A stretch of 64,000 nucleotides of DNA from Streptomyces luomodiensis (GTDB taxonomy: Bacteria; Actinomycetota; Actinomycetes; Streptomycetales; Streptomycetaceae): positions 6,076,001 to 6,140,000 of the forward strand of contig NZ_CP117522.1 in NCBI RefSeq assembly GCF_031679605.1, read 5' to 3'. The translations under genes were made by a program, and so were the position numbers. Shown here in pieces: positions 19,657 through 30,634 of the stretch (positions are counted from its first letter, which is position 1; each line of letters begins with the position of its first letter). The notes below the pieces were generated by a model. That model worked only from the letters and a program-made list of their open reading frames with translations, was not told the DNA's origin and searched no databases.

Positions 19657-20508
19657 GTGGCACGTATTCGGGTTCTTGTGGTCGACGACCATCGTATTTT
19701 CGCCGAGTCACTGGCCGCCGCCCTCGCGGCGGAACAGGACGTGGACGTGGCGGCGGCCGGAAGCGGCCCGGCGGCGCTGCGCTGTCTGGAGCGCGGAGCG
19801 GCGGAGGGGCGCCGCTTCGACGTTCTGCTGGTCGACGCCGATCTGGGCATGACCGCCGACGGAGCGGGCCCACCGTTCCCGGCGTCGGCCGAGGTGGCCT
19901 ACGGCGGGGCGAACGGCACGCCGACCGCCCTTCACAGTGGGGTCCACGGCGGGGTGCACGGCGCCCCCGCCCGCGCGCTGAACGGCCGGGCGGCGGACGG
20001 CATCTCACTGGTCGGCGCGGTCCGCTCGGCCCAGCCGGGCGTGCGCACCGTGGTGCTGGCCGAGCGCGACGACGCGCGCCGCGCGGCGGCGGCGTTACAG
20101 GCCGGGGCGTCCGGCTGGGTCGCCAAGGACTGTTCGCTGGTCCGGCTGCTCGCGGTCATCCGGGGGGTGCTCCGGGAGGAGACACATCTGCCGCCCGCTC
20201 TGCTCACCGGCGTTCTGCGGGAGTTGACGGCCGCCCGTAAGCACCGCACCGAAAGCGAGCGCCTGGTCGAGTCGCTGACGCCGCGTGAGCGGGAAGTGCT
20301 GCGCTGCATGGTGGCCGGGCTCGGCCGCAAGGCCGTCGCCGAGCGGCTCTTCCTCTCCCCGCACACCGTGCGCACTCATATGCAGAACGTGCTGGGCAAG
20401 CTGGGCGTGCACTCCACACTGGCGGCCGTGGCGCTGGCCCGGCGCGCCGGGGTGGGCCCGGTCGACCTAGCCGGGGAGATTGTCGAACGGGGCGGTCAGC
20501 TGGCGTAG
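19657..20508 (+). CDS. LuxR/NarL-type response regulator with receiver insertion and TTA codon
   Basis: A 283-aa regulator. The receiver begins VARIRVLVVDDHRIFAESL and keeps the phosphoacceptor Asp in DVLLVDADLG. A Gly/Ala/His-rich insertion of roughly 50 residues (about 68-118, including HSGVHGGVHG) then separates it from the rest of the receiver (VRSAQPGVRTVVLAE, GASGWVAKD, with the conserved Lys). The DNA-binding domain is intact (SLTPREREVLRCM, HTVRTHMQNVLGKLGV). Leucine 147 is encoded by TTA (20095-20097), the codon read by the bldA tRNA, so translation may be development-dependent. GTG 19657 has a G-rich ribosome-binding site. Its 3' end overlaps tamR, which converges on it, by 42 bp. 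Confidence 0.88.
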   Translation: MARIRVLVVDDHRIFAESLAAALAAEQDVDVAAAGSGPAALRCLERGAAEGRRFDVLLVDADLGMTADGAGPPFPASAEVAYGGANGTPTALHSGVHGGVHGAPARALNGRAADGISLVGAVRSAQPGVRTVVLAERDDARRAAAALQAGASGWVAKDCSLVRLLAVIRGVLREETHLPPALLTGVLRELTAARKHRTESERLVESLTPREREVLRCMVAGLGRKAVAERLFLSPHTVRTHMQNVLGKLGVHSTLAAVALARRAGVGPVDLAGEIVERGGQLA

Positions 20509-20964
20509 CAGCGCCGCCAGTTCGGCCCGCTGGGCCTGGGACAGCTCGGCCAGGATGGCGTGCTCATGGTCCAGCAGCCCGGCCAGTGCCTGATCGGCGC
20601 GGTCGCGCCCCTCGGCGGTCAGCCGGACCAGCACCCCGCGCCGGTCACTGGGGTCCGGCCCCCGCTCGACCAGCCCCTTCTTGGCGAGCCGGTCGATGCG
20701 GTTGGTCATGGTGCCCGAGGTGACCAGAGTCTGGGTCAGCAGCTGTCCGGGGGAGAGCTGATACGGGGGTCCGGCCCGGCGCAGCGAGGTCAGGACGTCG
20801 AACTCCCAGGGCTCCAGATTGTGCTCGGCGAACGCGATCCGCCGGGCCCGGTCCAGATGGCGGGCGAGCCGGCTGACCCGGCTGAGCACTTCCAGGGGTT
20901 CCACATCGAGGTCGGGGCGTTCCCGCCGCCACGCCGCGACCAGCCGATCGACCTCGTCCTCCAT
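20467..20964 (-). CDS. tamR: MarR-family regulator TamR (UrtR/PecS subgroup)
   Basis: A 165-aa winged-helix repressor. It has the extra N-terminal helix with Trp and Asp/Arg typical of the UrtR subgroup (MEDEVDRLVAAWRRERPDLD), then EPWEFDVLTSLRRAGPPYQL, TLVTSGTMTNRIDRL and VERGPDPSDRRGVLV. It faces the tam methyltransferase gene across a perfect palindrome, the same arrangement as the citrate/trans-aconitate-responsive TamR of Streptomyces coelicolor. By that precedent it would repress both genes and be released by trans-aconitate or related acids. The stop codon lies within the 3' end of the opposing regulator gene. Confidence 0.88.
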   Translation of the reverse strand: MEDEVDRLVAAWRRERPDLDVEPLEVLSRVSRLARHLDRARRIAFAEHNLEPWEFDVLTSLRRAGPPYQLSPGQLLTQTLVTSGTMTNRIDRLAKKGLVERGPDPSDRRGVLVRLTAEGRDRADQALAGLLDHEHAILAELSQAQRAELAALLRQLTAPFDNLPG

Positions 20965-20997
20965 GGCGATCAGTGTAGTGGGTCTGTCGACATGAAG

Positions 20998-21015
20998 TCT
21001 CTTGACATCAAGAGA
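20998..21015. promoter_or_regulatory. TamR operator palindrome
   Basis: TCTCTTGACATCAAGAGA is an 18-bp inverted repeat with 8-bp perfect arms, placed 34 bp upstream of tamR and 80 bp upstream of tam. The TTGACA inside it may also serve as a -35 box, which would explain repression by occlusion. Confidence 0.85.
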
Positions 21016-21094
21016 TAGTGTGGAGCACGGTAAGGCGCCGGGACGCACAGCGAACACGGTGCCCGTACCGACCGTACCCACAGGGGGATCGACC

Positions 21095-21919
21095 ATGACC
21101 ACCGCACCCAACTGGGACCCTCGGCAGTATCTGCGCCACGCCGGCCACCGCACCCGCCCCTTCCGCGACCTCCTCGCCCGCGTCCCCGACCTGCCCACCG
21201 GGCCCGACCGCCCGCCCCGCATCGCCGACCTGGGCTGCGGCCCCGGCAACGTCACCGTCCTGCTCTTCGACCGCTGGCCCGACGCCCACGTCACCGGCCT
21301 GGACAACTCCGCCGAGATGCTCGCCGAGGCCCAGCCCCTCGCGGGCCCCACCACCGGCGGCGGCCGCCTCGACTTCCGCTCCGCCGACGTACGGAACTGG
21401 GCACCGGACGAGCCCTACGACCTGATCGTCTCCAACGCCGCCCTCCAGTGGGTCCCCGGCCATGCCGACTCCTTCGGCACCTGGCTGGCCGGACTGCGCC
21501 CCGGCGGCACCCTCGCCTTCCAGCTCCCCGGCAACTTCACCGCCCCCAGCCACACCCTGCTGCGCGACCTGTGCGGCTCGCCCGAGTGGCGCGACCGCCT
21601 CGCCGACCGCCTCCGCGACCCCGCCGCCTCCCTGGACCCGACCGACTACCTGGAGCGCCTGGCCGCCCTCGGCTGCGAGGTCGACGCCTGGGAAACCACC
21701 TATGTGCAGGTCCTGACCGGCCCCGACCCCGTCCTCGACTGGACCAAGGGCACCGCCCTGCGCCCGGTCCTGACCGCCCTCGCCGACGACCCGCCCGCCC
21801 GCGACCGCTTCCTGACCGCCTACGCCGCCCTCCTCCGCGACGCCTACCCCTCCGGCCCCCACGGCACGGCCTTCCCCTTCCGCCGCGTCTTCGTCGTGGC
21901 CCGCACGCCGCAGGGCTGA
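21095..21919 (+). CDS. tam: Trans-aconitate 2-methyltransferase
   Basis: SAM-dependent enzyme that methyl-esterifies trans-aconitate, an inhibitor of aconitase, relieving inhibition of the citric acid cycle under oxidative stress. The 274-aa protein shows WDPRQYLRH at the start, SAM motif I IADLGCGPGNVT, acidic residue motif GLDNSAEML, and the family hallmark VSNAALQWVP. FQLPGNFTAPSH and LDPTDYLERL follow. ATG 21095 follows GGGGG. The divergent tamR and the shared operator support the assignment. Confidence 0.92.
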   Translation: MTTAPNWDPRQYLRHAGHRTRPFRDLLARVPDLPTGPDRPPRIADLGCGPGNVTVLLFDRWPDAHVTGLDNSAEMLAEAQPLAGPTTGGGRLDFRSADVRNWAPDEPYDLIVSNAALQWVPGHADSFGTWLAGLRPGGTLAFQLPGNFTAPSHTLLRDLCGSPEWRDRLADRLRDPAASLDPTDYLERLAALGCEVDAWETTYVQVLTGPDPVLDWTKGTALRPVLTALADDPPARDRFLTAYAALLRDAYPSGPHGTAFPFRRVFVVARTPQG

Positions 21920-22080
21920 TCACGTCTTCCGGGTGCCCCTTGGCGCCGAGCGGCTGATTCACTCCATCGGATGATCGGTTCGGGGTTTGCCGTGCTGGGC
22001 CTGCGTGGACGCATAGCGTCACGGTGTCGCTTGTGCCGCAGTGGCGCCGGCGCCCAGACTGATGGAGGAGGTGCTTCACG

Positions 22081-22725
22081 ATGACCGCTCTCGCGCACGA
22101 GCCGTGCCCCGCCGTGGATGAAGGCATGTCCTCGGCCGCCGGACATGAGGCCGTGGCCCTGGACGAGGTGCTGTGGCAGGCGTGGAAGGCCATGGAACTC
22201 CCCGAGGGCTACCGGGCCGAGATCATCGAGGAGTTCATCGAGGTGTCGCCCACCGGCCGTCGCCGTCATACCGTGGTCATCAACCGCCTCCGCCGGGCCG
22301 TCGAAGCCCATCTCGAGGACGGCGACCATGCCGCGTACCAGGACGGCAATCTCATCTATCGCCGCAAGGTGTGGATCCCCGACCTCTTCATCGCCCCCGA
22401 GGACCTGGACGAGATCCCTGACGAAGAAGACCTCGGAGTGGACGCGACCGGGGTCCAGGCCGTCTTCGAGGTGGTCTCGCCCGGTCACGAGGCCCGCTCC
22501 CGCGACAGGGAGCGCAAGCGCCGGGCCTACGCCCGCGCGGGCATCCCGCTCTACGTCCTGATCGACGACTTCGACGGCGACGGCACGGTCGTCATCCTCA
22601 CGGCACCCGACCCCGGCAAGGCCGTCTACACCGACGAGCACCGTGTGCCCTACGGCACCGACGCCGTCATCCCCGACGGCCCGGCGAAGGGGTTCGTCAT
22701 CGGGGACGCGATCGTCAGGCAGTGA
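22081..22725 (+). CDS. Uma2-family PD-(D/E)XK nuclease-like protein (DUF820)
   Basis: A 214-aa member of the Uma2 group, restriction-endonuclease-fold proteins of unclear biological role that are numerous in streptomycetes. It shows LPEGYRAEIIEEFIEVSP, HTVVINRLRRAVEAHL, the acidic catalytic residue in VWIPDLFIAPED, FEVVSPGHEARSRDRERKRR (the E and K of the core) and GIPLYVLIDDF. ATG 22081 is preceded by GGAGG. Its end overlaps the converging oxidoreductase gene by 11 bp. It could be a solitary enzyme or a remnant of a mobile set; no transposase or partner is visible. Confidence 0.85.
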   Translation: MTALAHEPCPAVDEGMSSAAGHEAVALDEVLWQAWKAMELPEGYRAEIIEEFIEVSPTGRRRHTVVINRLRRAVEAHLEDGDHAAYQDGNLIYRRKVWIPDLFIAPEDLDEIPDEEDLGVDATGVQAVFEVVSPGHEARSRDRERKRRAYARAGIPLYVLIDDFDGDGTVVILTAPDPGKAVYTDEHRVPYGTDAVIPDGPAKGFVIGDAIVRQ

Positions 22726-23848
22726 CGGTCAGGCGCGCCCCGGTGCGGGCCGACTCCTGGATGCGGTCCAGGAGGCGGTGGCGGCGGGCCGCGTGGGCGA
22801 AGTCCGGGGTGAGCCGGGTGCCCGTGGTGAGGTCCTCCAGCAGCTGGGCGTAGGCGTAGGCGACGTTGTACGCGGTCTCGGTCGAGCGTCCGGCGAACTT
22901 CGGGAGCCGCTCGTACGAAGCGGGGACGGGCAGTTCGGCCAGCCCGGTGCCGGATCCACGGCCGCCGTGGAGGGTGATCCGGTCCATCCACACGGCGGGG
23001 GAGTCGCCCTTGACCACCAGATCGCCCTCGGTGCCGTTGATCTCCCAGTGGAAGTCGGTGGCCCGGGAGTGGCCGCCCCGGAAGTGCAGGGCGGCGATCG
23101 CGCCCGACTCCAGGGTCCCGGTGACCGCGATCTGGTCCTCGGCCGTCATGGTCGCGACCCGGCCGGTCGTCTCGTGGGTCACCTGGGGCCGAAGGGTCGC
23201 CGTGGTCGCGGAGACGTCGGTGAACTCGCCCAGCACCATGGCCAGTGCGTCCGCGGTATGGCCGAACGGGATGGTCAGCAGCGTCGCGCCCTTGGCCCGG
23301 TCCAGCAGATAGTCGCCGCCCTCGCGGAACGTCGCGCCCCAGTTCCGGCCCGAGCTCACCATCGTGGTGGACAGCACCCGGCCCACATAGCCGTCGGCGA
23401 CCAGGTCGCGCAGATAGCGCAGCGGCGGGGCGGAACGGGCCTGGAGACCCACCGCAGTGCGGACCCCCTTGGCCTCGGCGAGCGCCGCCAGCTCCTCGGC
23501 CTGGGCCAGGTCGGTGCCCAGCGGCCATTCGCTGAAGACCGGCTTCCCCGCCTCCAGGGCGGGCAGGATCAGCTCACGGTGGTGCGGCACCTTCACCGTC
23601 ACCACCACCAGGTCGACCTCCTCGGACCGGGCGAGCTCCCCGGCGCTGCCGAAGGTCAGCGGAACACCGTACTTCTCCCCGGCCGCGCGGGCCGACTCCG
23701 CGCTGCTGGCGCTGAGCGCCCGCAGCTCATAGCCGTCCAGTCCGGCCAGCGCGGGCACATGGGCACGGGCGGCCCAGCCGCCGCCCGCGCTCAGGCCGAC
23801 GATGCCGACGCGGACGGGGGTACGGGGATCGGAAGCCGATGAGGGCAT
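22715..23848 (-). CDS. Gfo/Idh/MocA-family NAD(P)-dependent oxidoreductase
   Basis: A 377-aa sugar-type dehydrogenase. The N-terminal Rossmann domain reads VRVGIVGLSAGGGWAARAHVP, with DLVVVTVKVPHHRELILPAL and the EKP-like motif GKPVFSEWPLG, where Ser-Glu-Trp replaces the common catalytic EKP. The C-terminal domain has LTIPFGHTADALAMVLGEF and many beta strands. The missing Lys at EKP sets it apart from classical members; several Gal80-like proteins of this family have the same change, so a regulatory or altered catalytic role is possible. AAGGAG lies eight bases before ATG 23848. Confidence 0.88.
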   Translation of the reverse strand: MPSSASDPRTPVRVGIVGLSAGGGWAARAHVPALAGLDGYELRALSASSAESARAAGEKYGVPLTFGSAGELARSEEVDLVVVTVKVPHHRELILPALEAGKPVFSEWPLGTDLAQAEELAALAEAKGVRTAVGLQARSAPPLRYLRDLVADGYVGRVLSTTMVSSGRNWGATFREGGDYLLDRAKGATLLTIPFGHTADALAMVLGEFTDVSATTATLRPQVTHETTGRVATMTAEDQIAVTGTLESGAIAALHFRGGHSRATDFHWEINGTEGDLVVKGDSPAVWMDRITLHGGRGSGTGLAELPVPASYERLPKFAGRSTETAYNVAYAYAQLLEDLTTGTRLTPDFAHAARRHRLLDRIQESARTGARLTVTA

Positions 23849-24103
23849 GACGGAGCTCCTTCATGGGAACGCACGGGAACGTGCAGCCAGGGCCCCCAAG
23901 TTAGCCGACTGTTCGCCTTTCGTCGAACATTCCATCCCTCGGCGAGCTGATGGCGGGTGCGCAGGACGTGGCCGGTCAAGGTCACATGCCGGGCACGCTT
24001 TGTCGCGGAGCTCCCCTGGAGCGATAGGCCGTGAGACCGTGGACGCGTCGAACAACACAACACCGAACAACACAACGGTGGCCACGTTTCTCGGGGGAGA
24101 GCG

Positions 24104-24961
24104 ATGAGCAGCGCGTCGGGCGGGGCGGCTCCGGGCACGGGTGGGGGCACCGCGGAGCAGAGGCAGCGCGGCATCTGGATACTGGTGGCCGCCGCCCTCG
24201 CGTTCGCCGTGCTCGTGCTGCCGCAGGTGGTCGAGGGGGACGACAAGACCTCCTTCGCGGGCAGCTTCGTCCCGTCCGGCGGAGCTTCGAGCCCGCCCAG
24301 CCCCGGCGGGCTTCCCGGCCGGGCCCCCACCGGGCTGCCCAGCGCCTCGCTGCCCGGGTACGGCTCCGGCGGCTCCGGCAGCTCCGGGGGCAGTGGGGGC
24401 GGCGGAGGGTCGGCCGAGACCCAGGCGCCCGCCTCGCCCACCGTGGCGCCGGATCCCACCGCCGAGGCGTACCAGGCGGTGAGCCCCGGGGACTGCCTGG
24501 CCGTGTACGACACCGGGTACGGCGACTACAACACCCAGATGCCCGCCCCGGTCGACTGCGGTGCCGGAAAGGCGTTCATGTGGGTGAGCGCGGTGCGGAG
24601 CAGCGGCGGGGCCTGTCCGCAGGGGCCGGGGCAGAACTACATGGCGTACACCTCGGGCGGGCGGACCACCGCCCTGTGCCTGACCCGCCAGTTCAAGGTG
24701 GGGTACTGCCTGCTGGCCGAGCAGACGGGCAGCGGACAGCAGGCGCGGATGAACGCCGGGTTGATGACCGTGGTGGACTGCGAGGCGAAGCGGGTCCCGG
24801 CCCGGTACAACCGCATCCTGCACATCACCGGCGTCTACAAGGCCCCGGCGAACGCCTCCGCGGCGAACTGCGCCCGGGTCCAGGGCGACCGTACGTACTA
24901 CTGGTCATGGGTGGTGAACGACGGCCGGACCCTGCTGTGCACCATGGTGTACCAGGGCTGA
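24104..24961 (+). CDS. Membrane-anchored cysteine-rich surface protein (LppU-like)
   Basis: A 285-aa protein with an N-terminal transmembrane anchor (GIWILVAAALAFAVLVLP, about 23-40) and a long Ser/Gly/Pro linker (GSGGSGSSGGSGGGGGS, about 90-106). The exported domain carries eight cysteines (GDCLAVY, VDCGAG, GACPQG, ALCLTR, GYCLLA, VDCEAK, ANCARV, LLCTMV). Even cysteine number and spacing suggest four disulfides. The domain resembles the LppU group of actinobacterial surface proteins, whose function is unknown. Upstream, CGAACAACACAAC is repeated with a 15-bp period at 24049-24076. It converges on the next gene with only five bases between stop codons. Confidence 0.75.
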   Translation: MSSASGGAAPGTGGGTAEQRQRGIWILVAAALAFAVLVLPQVVEGDDKTSFAGSFVPSGGASSPPSPGGLPGRAPTGLPSASLPGYGSGGSGSSGGSGGGGGSAETQAPASPTVAPDPTAEAYQAVSPGDCLAVYDTGYGDYNTQMPAPVDCGAGKAFMWVSAVRSSGGACPQGPGQNYMAYTSGGRTTALCLTRQFKVGYCLLAEQTGSGQQARMNAGLMTVVDCEAKRVPARYNRILHITGVYKAPANASAANCARVQGDRTYYWSWVVNDGRTLLCTMVYQG

Positions 24962-24966
24962 GGTGG

Positions 24967-25428
24967 TCAGCGGGTCGCCATGTGCACCAGGCCCCCGCTC
25001 AGCGCCAGCAGCAGCAGAGCGCCCCCGGCCCCCGGGGCGGCCAGATACGGCAGCAGGGCCAGCGTGGCCAGTGCGCAGTACGCGGCGGCCACCCAGGACA
25101 GCGCCCACTGGGCCTCCTCCGGACCGTAGCGGTTGAGCCGCACGACGAGTGCGATGAACACCGCCGCCCACAGGGCGGCCCGCGGCTCACCGAAGGAGAC
25201 CTTGTCGTACAGGTCCACGACGGGCTTGTACCAGTCCGTGTCGGCCAGCGAGCCGGTGAACTCGATCATGTCCTTGAGATAGCCGCGCGATGCCAGCGAC
25301 GTCGCGTCCTTCAGGTCGGCACGCACCCACTCCGAGATGACCAGCATCATCAGGCCGAGCGCATGGCAGACGCCCGGCCCCACGGCCACCGCCTTCCGGC
25401 GCGCCTCGGACCGTCCCCCCGTGCTCAT
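24967..25428 (-). CDS. Small integral membrane protein, function unknown
   Basis: A 153-aa protein with about four hydrophobic segments: VCHALGLMMLVISEWV, AALWAAVFIALVVRL, ALSWVAAAYCALATLALLPYL and GGALLLLALSGGLVHMA. A soluble loop between the first two contains SRGYLKDMIEFTGSLADTD. No family motif is recognised. ATG 25428 is chosen over the further-upstream start at 25518 because hydrophobic and conserved-looking sequence begins after it and GGGGGACAGCGGG lies just upstream. It may share a transcript with nothing else, since tetR ends 97 bp upstream on the same strand. Confidence 0.65.
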   Translation of the reverse strand: MSTGGRSEARRKAVAVGPGVCHALGLMMLVISEWVRADLKDATSLASRGYLKDMIEFTGSLADTDWYKPVVDLYDKVSFGEPRAALWAAVFIALVVRLNRYGPEEAQWALSWVAAAYCALATLALLPYLAAPGAGGALLLLALSGGLVHMATR

Positions 25429-25524
25429 GTCCCGCTGTCCCCCTCGCCCTCCCCGTGAACCCCCATCATCCCCGCAAGGAGGACGCGGGGGCCAGCCCCG
25501 GGACGCGGGGCCGGGCACGGGAGG

Positions 25525-26235
25525 TCAGGACTTGCGGTGGCCTATCAGCCGCGGCTTCTGCTCCAGCCCGTCCAGACCGTGCCAGGCCAGATTCACCAGA
25601 TGCGCCGCCACCTCGGCCTTCTTCGGCTTGCGGACGTCCAGCCACCACTGGCCCGTCAGCGCCACCATGCCCACCAGGGCCTGGGCGTACAGCGGGGCCA
25701 GCTTGGCGTCGAAGCCGCGGGCCTTGAACTCCAGGCCCAGGATGTCCTCCACCTGGGTGGCGATATCGCTGATCAGCGAGGCGAAGGTGCCCGTCGACTG
25801 GGCGACGGGGGAGTCACGGACCAGGATGCGGAACCCGTCCGTGTACTCCTCGATGTAGTCCAGAAGGGCGAAGGTGGCCTGCTCGCACAGCTCCCGCGGA
25901 TGGCCCGCGGTCAGGGACGTGGTCACCATGTCCAGCATCCGCCGCATCTCACGGTCCACCACGACCGCGTACAGCCCTTCCTTGCCGCCGAAGTGCTCGT
26001 ACACCACCGGCTTGGAGACCCCGGCCTTCGCCGCGATCTCCTCCACCGACGTGCCCTCGAAGCCACGCTCGGCGAAGAGCGTGCGACCGATGTCCAGCAG
26101 CTGCTCCCGGCGCTCCTTGCCGGTCATCCGGACCCGGCGGGGCCGCCGGGTCCCGGTTCCGGAGGGCCGGCCGGCCCGGCCGGGCCGATCCTTGTCACCG
26201 CTGGTACTACTGTCGGTCGCCACGTCGCCTATCAT
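25525..26235 (-). CDS. TetR-family regulator coupled to the desaturase gene
   Basis: A 236-aa regulator. After a basic Pro/Arg-rich N-terminal 40 residues comes the TetR helix-turn-helix (RREQLLDIGRTLFAERGFEGTSVEEIAAKAGVSK with PVVYEHFGGKEGLY), then an all-helical ligand domain (TDGFRILVRDSPVAQSTG, LVGMVALTGQWWLDVRKP). ATG 26235 overlaps the desaturase stop codon in an ATGA junction, so the pair is translationally coupled. It is a good candidate for a fatty-acid-responsive repressor of its own operon; in other bacteria TetR proteins such as DesT do this. The ligand is inferred. Confidence 0.88.
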   Translation of the reverse strand: MIGDVATDSSTSGDKDRPGRAGRPSGTGTRRPRRVRMTGKERREQLLDIGRTLFAERGFEGTSVEEIAAKAGVSKPVVYEHFGGKEGLYAVVVDREMRRMLDMVTTSLTAGHPRELCEQATFALLDYIEEYTDGFRILVRDSPVAQSTGTFASLISDIATQVEDILGLEFKARGFDAKLAPLYAQALVGMVALTGQWWLDVRKPKKAEVAAHLVNLAWHGLDGLEQKPRLIGHRKS

Positions 26236-27212
26236 GCCGCTCCGGCGGATTCCTCTTGACGGCGGGCTTCGATACGGGCCTGGCTCGGCCACCGGACGTC
26301 ATACGCCCAGCCCGCCTTCTCGAACCAGCGGATGAGCCGGGCGCTGGAGTCCAGCTGCCCCTTCATCACCCCGTGCCGGGCACAGGTCGGGTCCGCGTGG
26401 TGCAGGTTGTGCCAGGACTCGCCGCACGAGAGCACCGCCAGCCACCACACATTGCCCGAGCGGTCACGCGACTTGAACGGGCGCTTGCCCACCGCATGGC
26501 AGATCGAGTTGATCGACCAGGTCACATGGTGCAGCAAGGCCACCCGGACGAGGGACCCCCAGAAGAAGGCGGTGACCGCGCCCTGCCAGGACCAGGTCAC
26601 CAGCCCGCCGATCAGCGCGGGCAGCAGCAGCGAGGCCACCGTCCACAGCACGAACTGCCGGGAGATCGCCCGGATGGCGCCGTCCTTGATCAGATCCGGT
26701 GCGTACTTGTGCTGCGGCGTCTGCTCCTCGTCGAACATCCATGCGATGTGGGCCCACCACAACCCCTTGAGCAGGGCCGGCACGGTCTCGCCGTACCGCC
26801 ACGGGGAATGCGGGTCGCCCTCCGCGTCGGAGAACTTGTGATGCTTGCGGTGATCGGCCACCCAGCGGACCAGCGGCCCCTCCACCGCCAGCGACCCCGC
26901 GATCGCCAGCGCGATCCGCAGCGGCCGCTTCGCCTTGAACGAGCCATGGGTGAAATAGCGGTGGAAACCGATCGTGATGCCGTGGCAGCCGATGAAGTAC
27001 ATCGCCACCAGCAGCGCCAGATCCAGCCAGCTGACCCCCCAGCCCCAGGCCAGGGGAATCGCCGCCACCAGTGCGACGAAGGGGACGGTGATGAACAGCA
27101 GAAGCGTGATCTGCTCGATCGAGCGCTTGCTGTCCCCGCCGAGCGTGGCGGACGGAATCGGGGCCTCTGGGGCCTTCGGCGTGTCATTGACCACGTCGGG
27201 GCTTGCAGTCAT
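26232..27212 (-). CDS. Membrane acyl-CoA/acyl-lipid delta-9 desaturase
   Basis: Integral-membrane di-iron desaturase introducing a double bond into saturated acyl chains; 326 aa. All three histidine boxes are present: HRYFTHGSF (box 1), DHRKHHKFSD (box 2) and HNLHHADP (box 3). Four or so membrane spans lie between them (LLLFITVPFVALVAAIPLAW, ALLVAMYFIGCHGITIGFH, VLWTVASLLLPALIGGL). The YGETVPALLKGLWWAHIAWM segment is typical of the family. ATG 27212 has GAGGGA upstream. It overlaps the TetR gene by four bases and is divergent from ppc. Confidence 0.93.
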   Translation of the reverse strand: MTASPDVVNDTPKAPEAPIPSATLGGDSKRSIEQITLLLFITVPFVALVAAIPLAWGWGVSWLDLALLVAMYFIGCHGITIGFHRYFTHGSFKAKRPLRIALAIAGSLAVEGPLVRWVADHRKHHKFSDAEGDPHSPWRYGETVPALLKGLWWAHIAWMFDEEQTPQHKYAPDLIKDGAIRAISRQFVLWTVASLLLPALIGGLVTWSWQGAVTAFFWGSLVRVALLHHVTWSINSICHAVGKRPFKSRDRSGNVWWLAVLSCGESWHNLHHADPTCARHGVMKGQLDSSARLIRWFEKAGWAYDVRWPSQARIEARRQEESAGAA

Positions 27213-27241
27213 GGGATCCCTCGTGGGCTCGGTGACATGGC

Positions 27242-27253
27242 TACGGTTCCGTA
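27242..27253. promoter_or_regulatory. Palindrome upstream of the desaturase gene, possible TetR operator
   Basis: TACGGTTCCGTA (5-bp perfect arms, 2-base centre) is 30 bp upstream of the desaturase start, inside the likely promoter. A further TACGG lies 5 bp beyond. Its match to the coupled TetR protein is inferred. Confidence 0.45.
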
Positions 27254-27458
27254 ACCTACGGCGAAGTAAGTATGGCAGGGCCGCGAAGCCGGGCAATAGG
27301 GCTCTGGTTTTACCCAGGGTCGTGCCGCCTATCCTGGAGGACGTCGGACAGCGCGGTCCGCACATGGCCGAAAGCACCGGGTCAGCGGCCCGCGGCACCC
27401 GCCGCGCGGGCCCTGATGCCGCGCTTCGAACCCCGTTCACTGCAAGGAGCCCGCACCT

Positions 27459-30179
<2,721 letters not shown>

Positions 30180-30192
30180 CCCCGGCGCGACA

Positions 30193-30226
30193 CAGGGCCC
30201 CGCTCCTTGTGGGAGCGGGGCCCCTG
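30193..30226 (+). terminator. Terminator hairpin after ppc
   Basis: Twelve perfect base pairs (GGGCCCCGCTCC at 30195-30206 with its complement at 30212-30223) enclose a 5-base loop, 15 bp after the ppc stop. Confidence 0.9.
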
Positions 30227-30634
30227 CGTGTGGGTGCTCGGTTCGTCCTGCGGTGGCCGCGCCCCCGCACCCCCGATGGGCAGCAGGCTCCGCCGCTGCC
30301 CGTGCCCGGGCCCGTCCGTTCCGAGACGGGGCAGCTCGCTTCGGGCGAGCCGTACTCGGGGCGGTACGCCGGGTCCACTCGTCCCGCGGGGCGCGGCCAC
30401 CGCTGGATCTCGGCGCGCGCCGAACTGGCCCTCCCGGAAGCCGGGAGCGCGCGGCGCGCTCACGCGGGCACGCCGATCCGTGCGCATGCCCCGCCTGTCC
30501 CCGCCGCGACGGCGCGCACCCCACGGCCGCGTCCGGTGGTGCCGAACCGCCCGCGCCACGCGACCGGTCCCCCACGACGGCGGGACGGCGCTGGAGGAGA
30601 GGTGGACCCGGGCCGCGGGGGCGGCGGGCCACCG
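30227..30634. other. 408-bp region without a convincing gene
   Basis: Between the ppc terminator and the next stop codon there is high-GC sequence whose open frames give only Arg/Ala/Pro-rich peptides with no domain. I see no repeat array, RNA gene or gene relic here. Confidence 0.5.
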
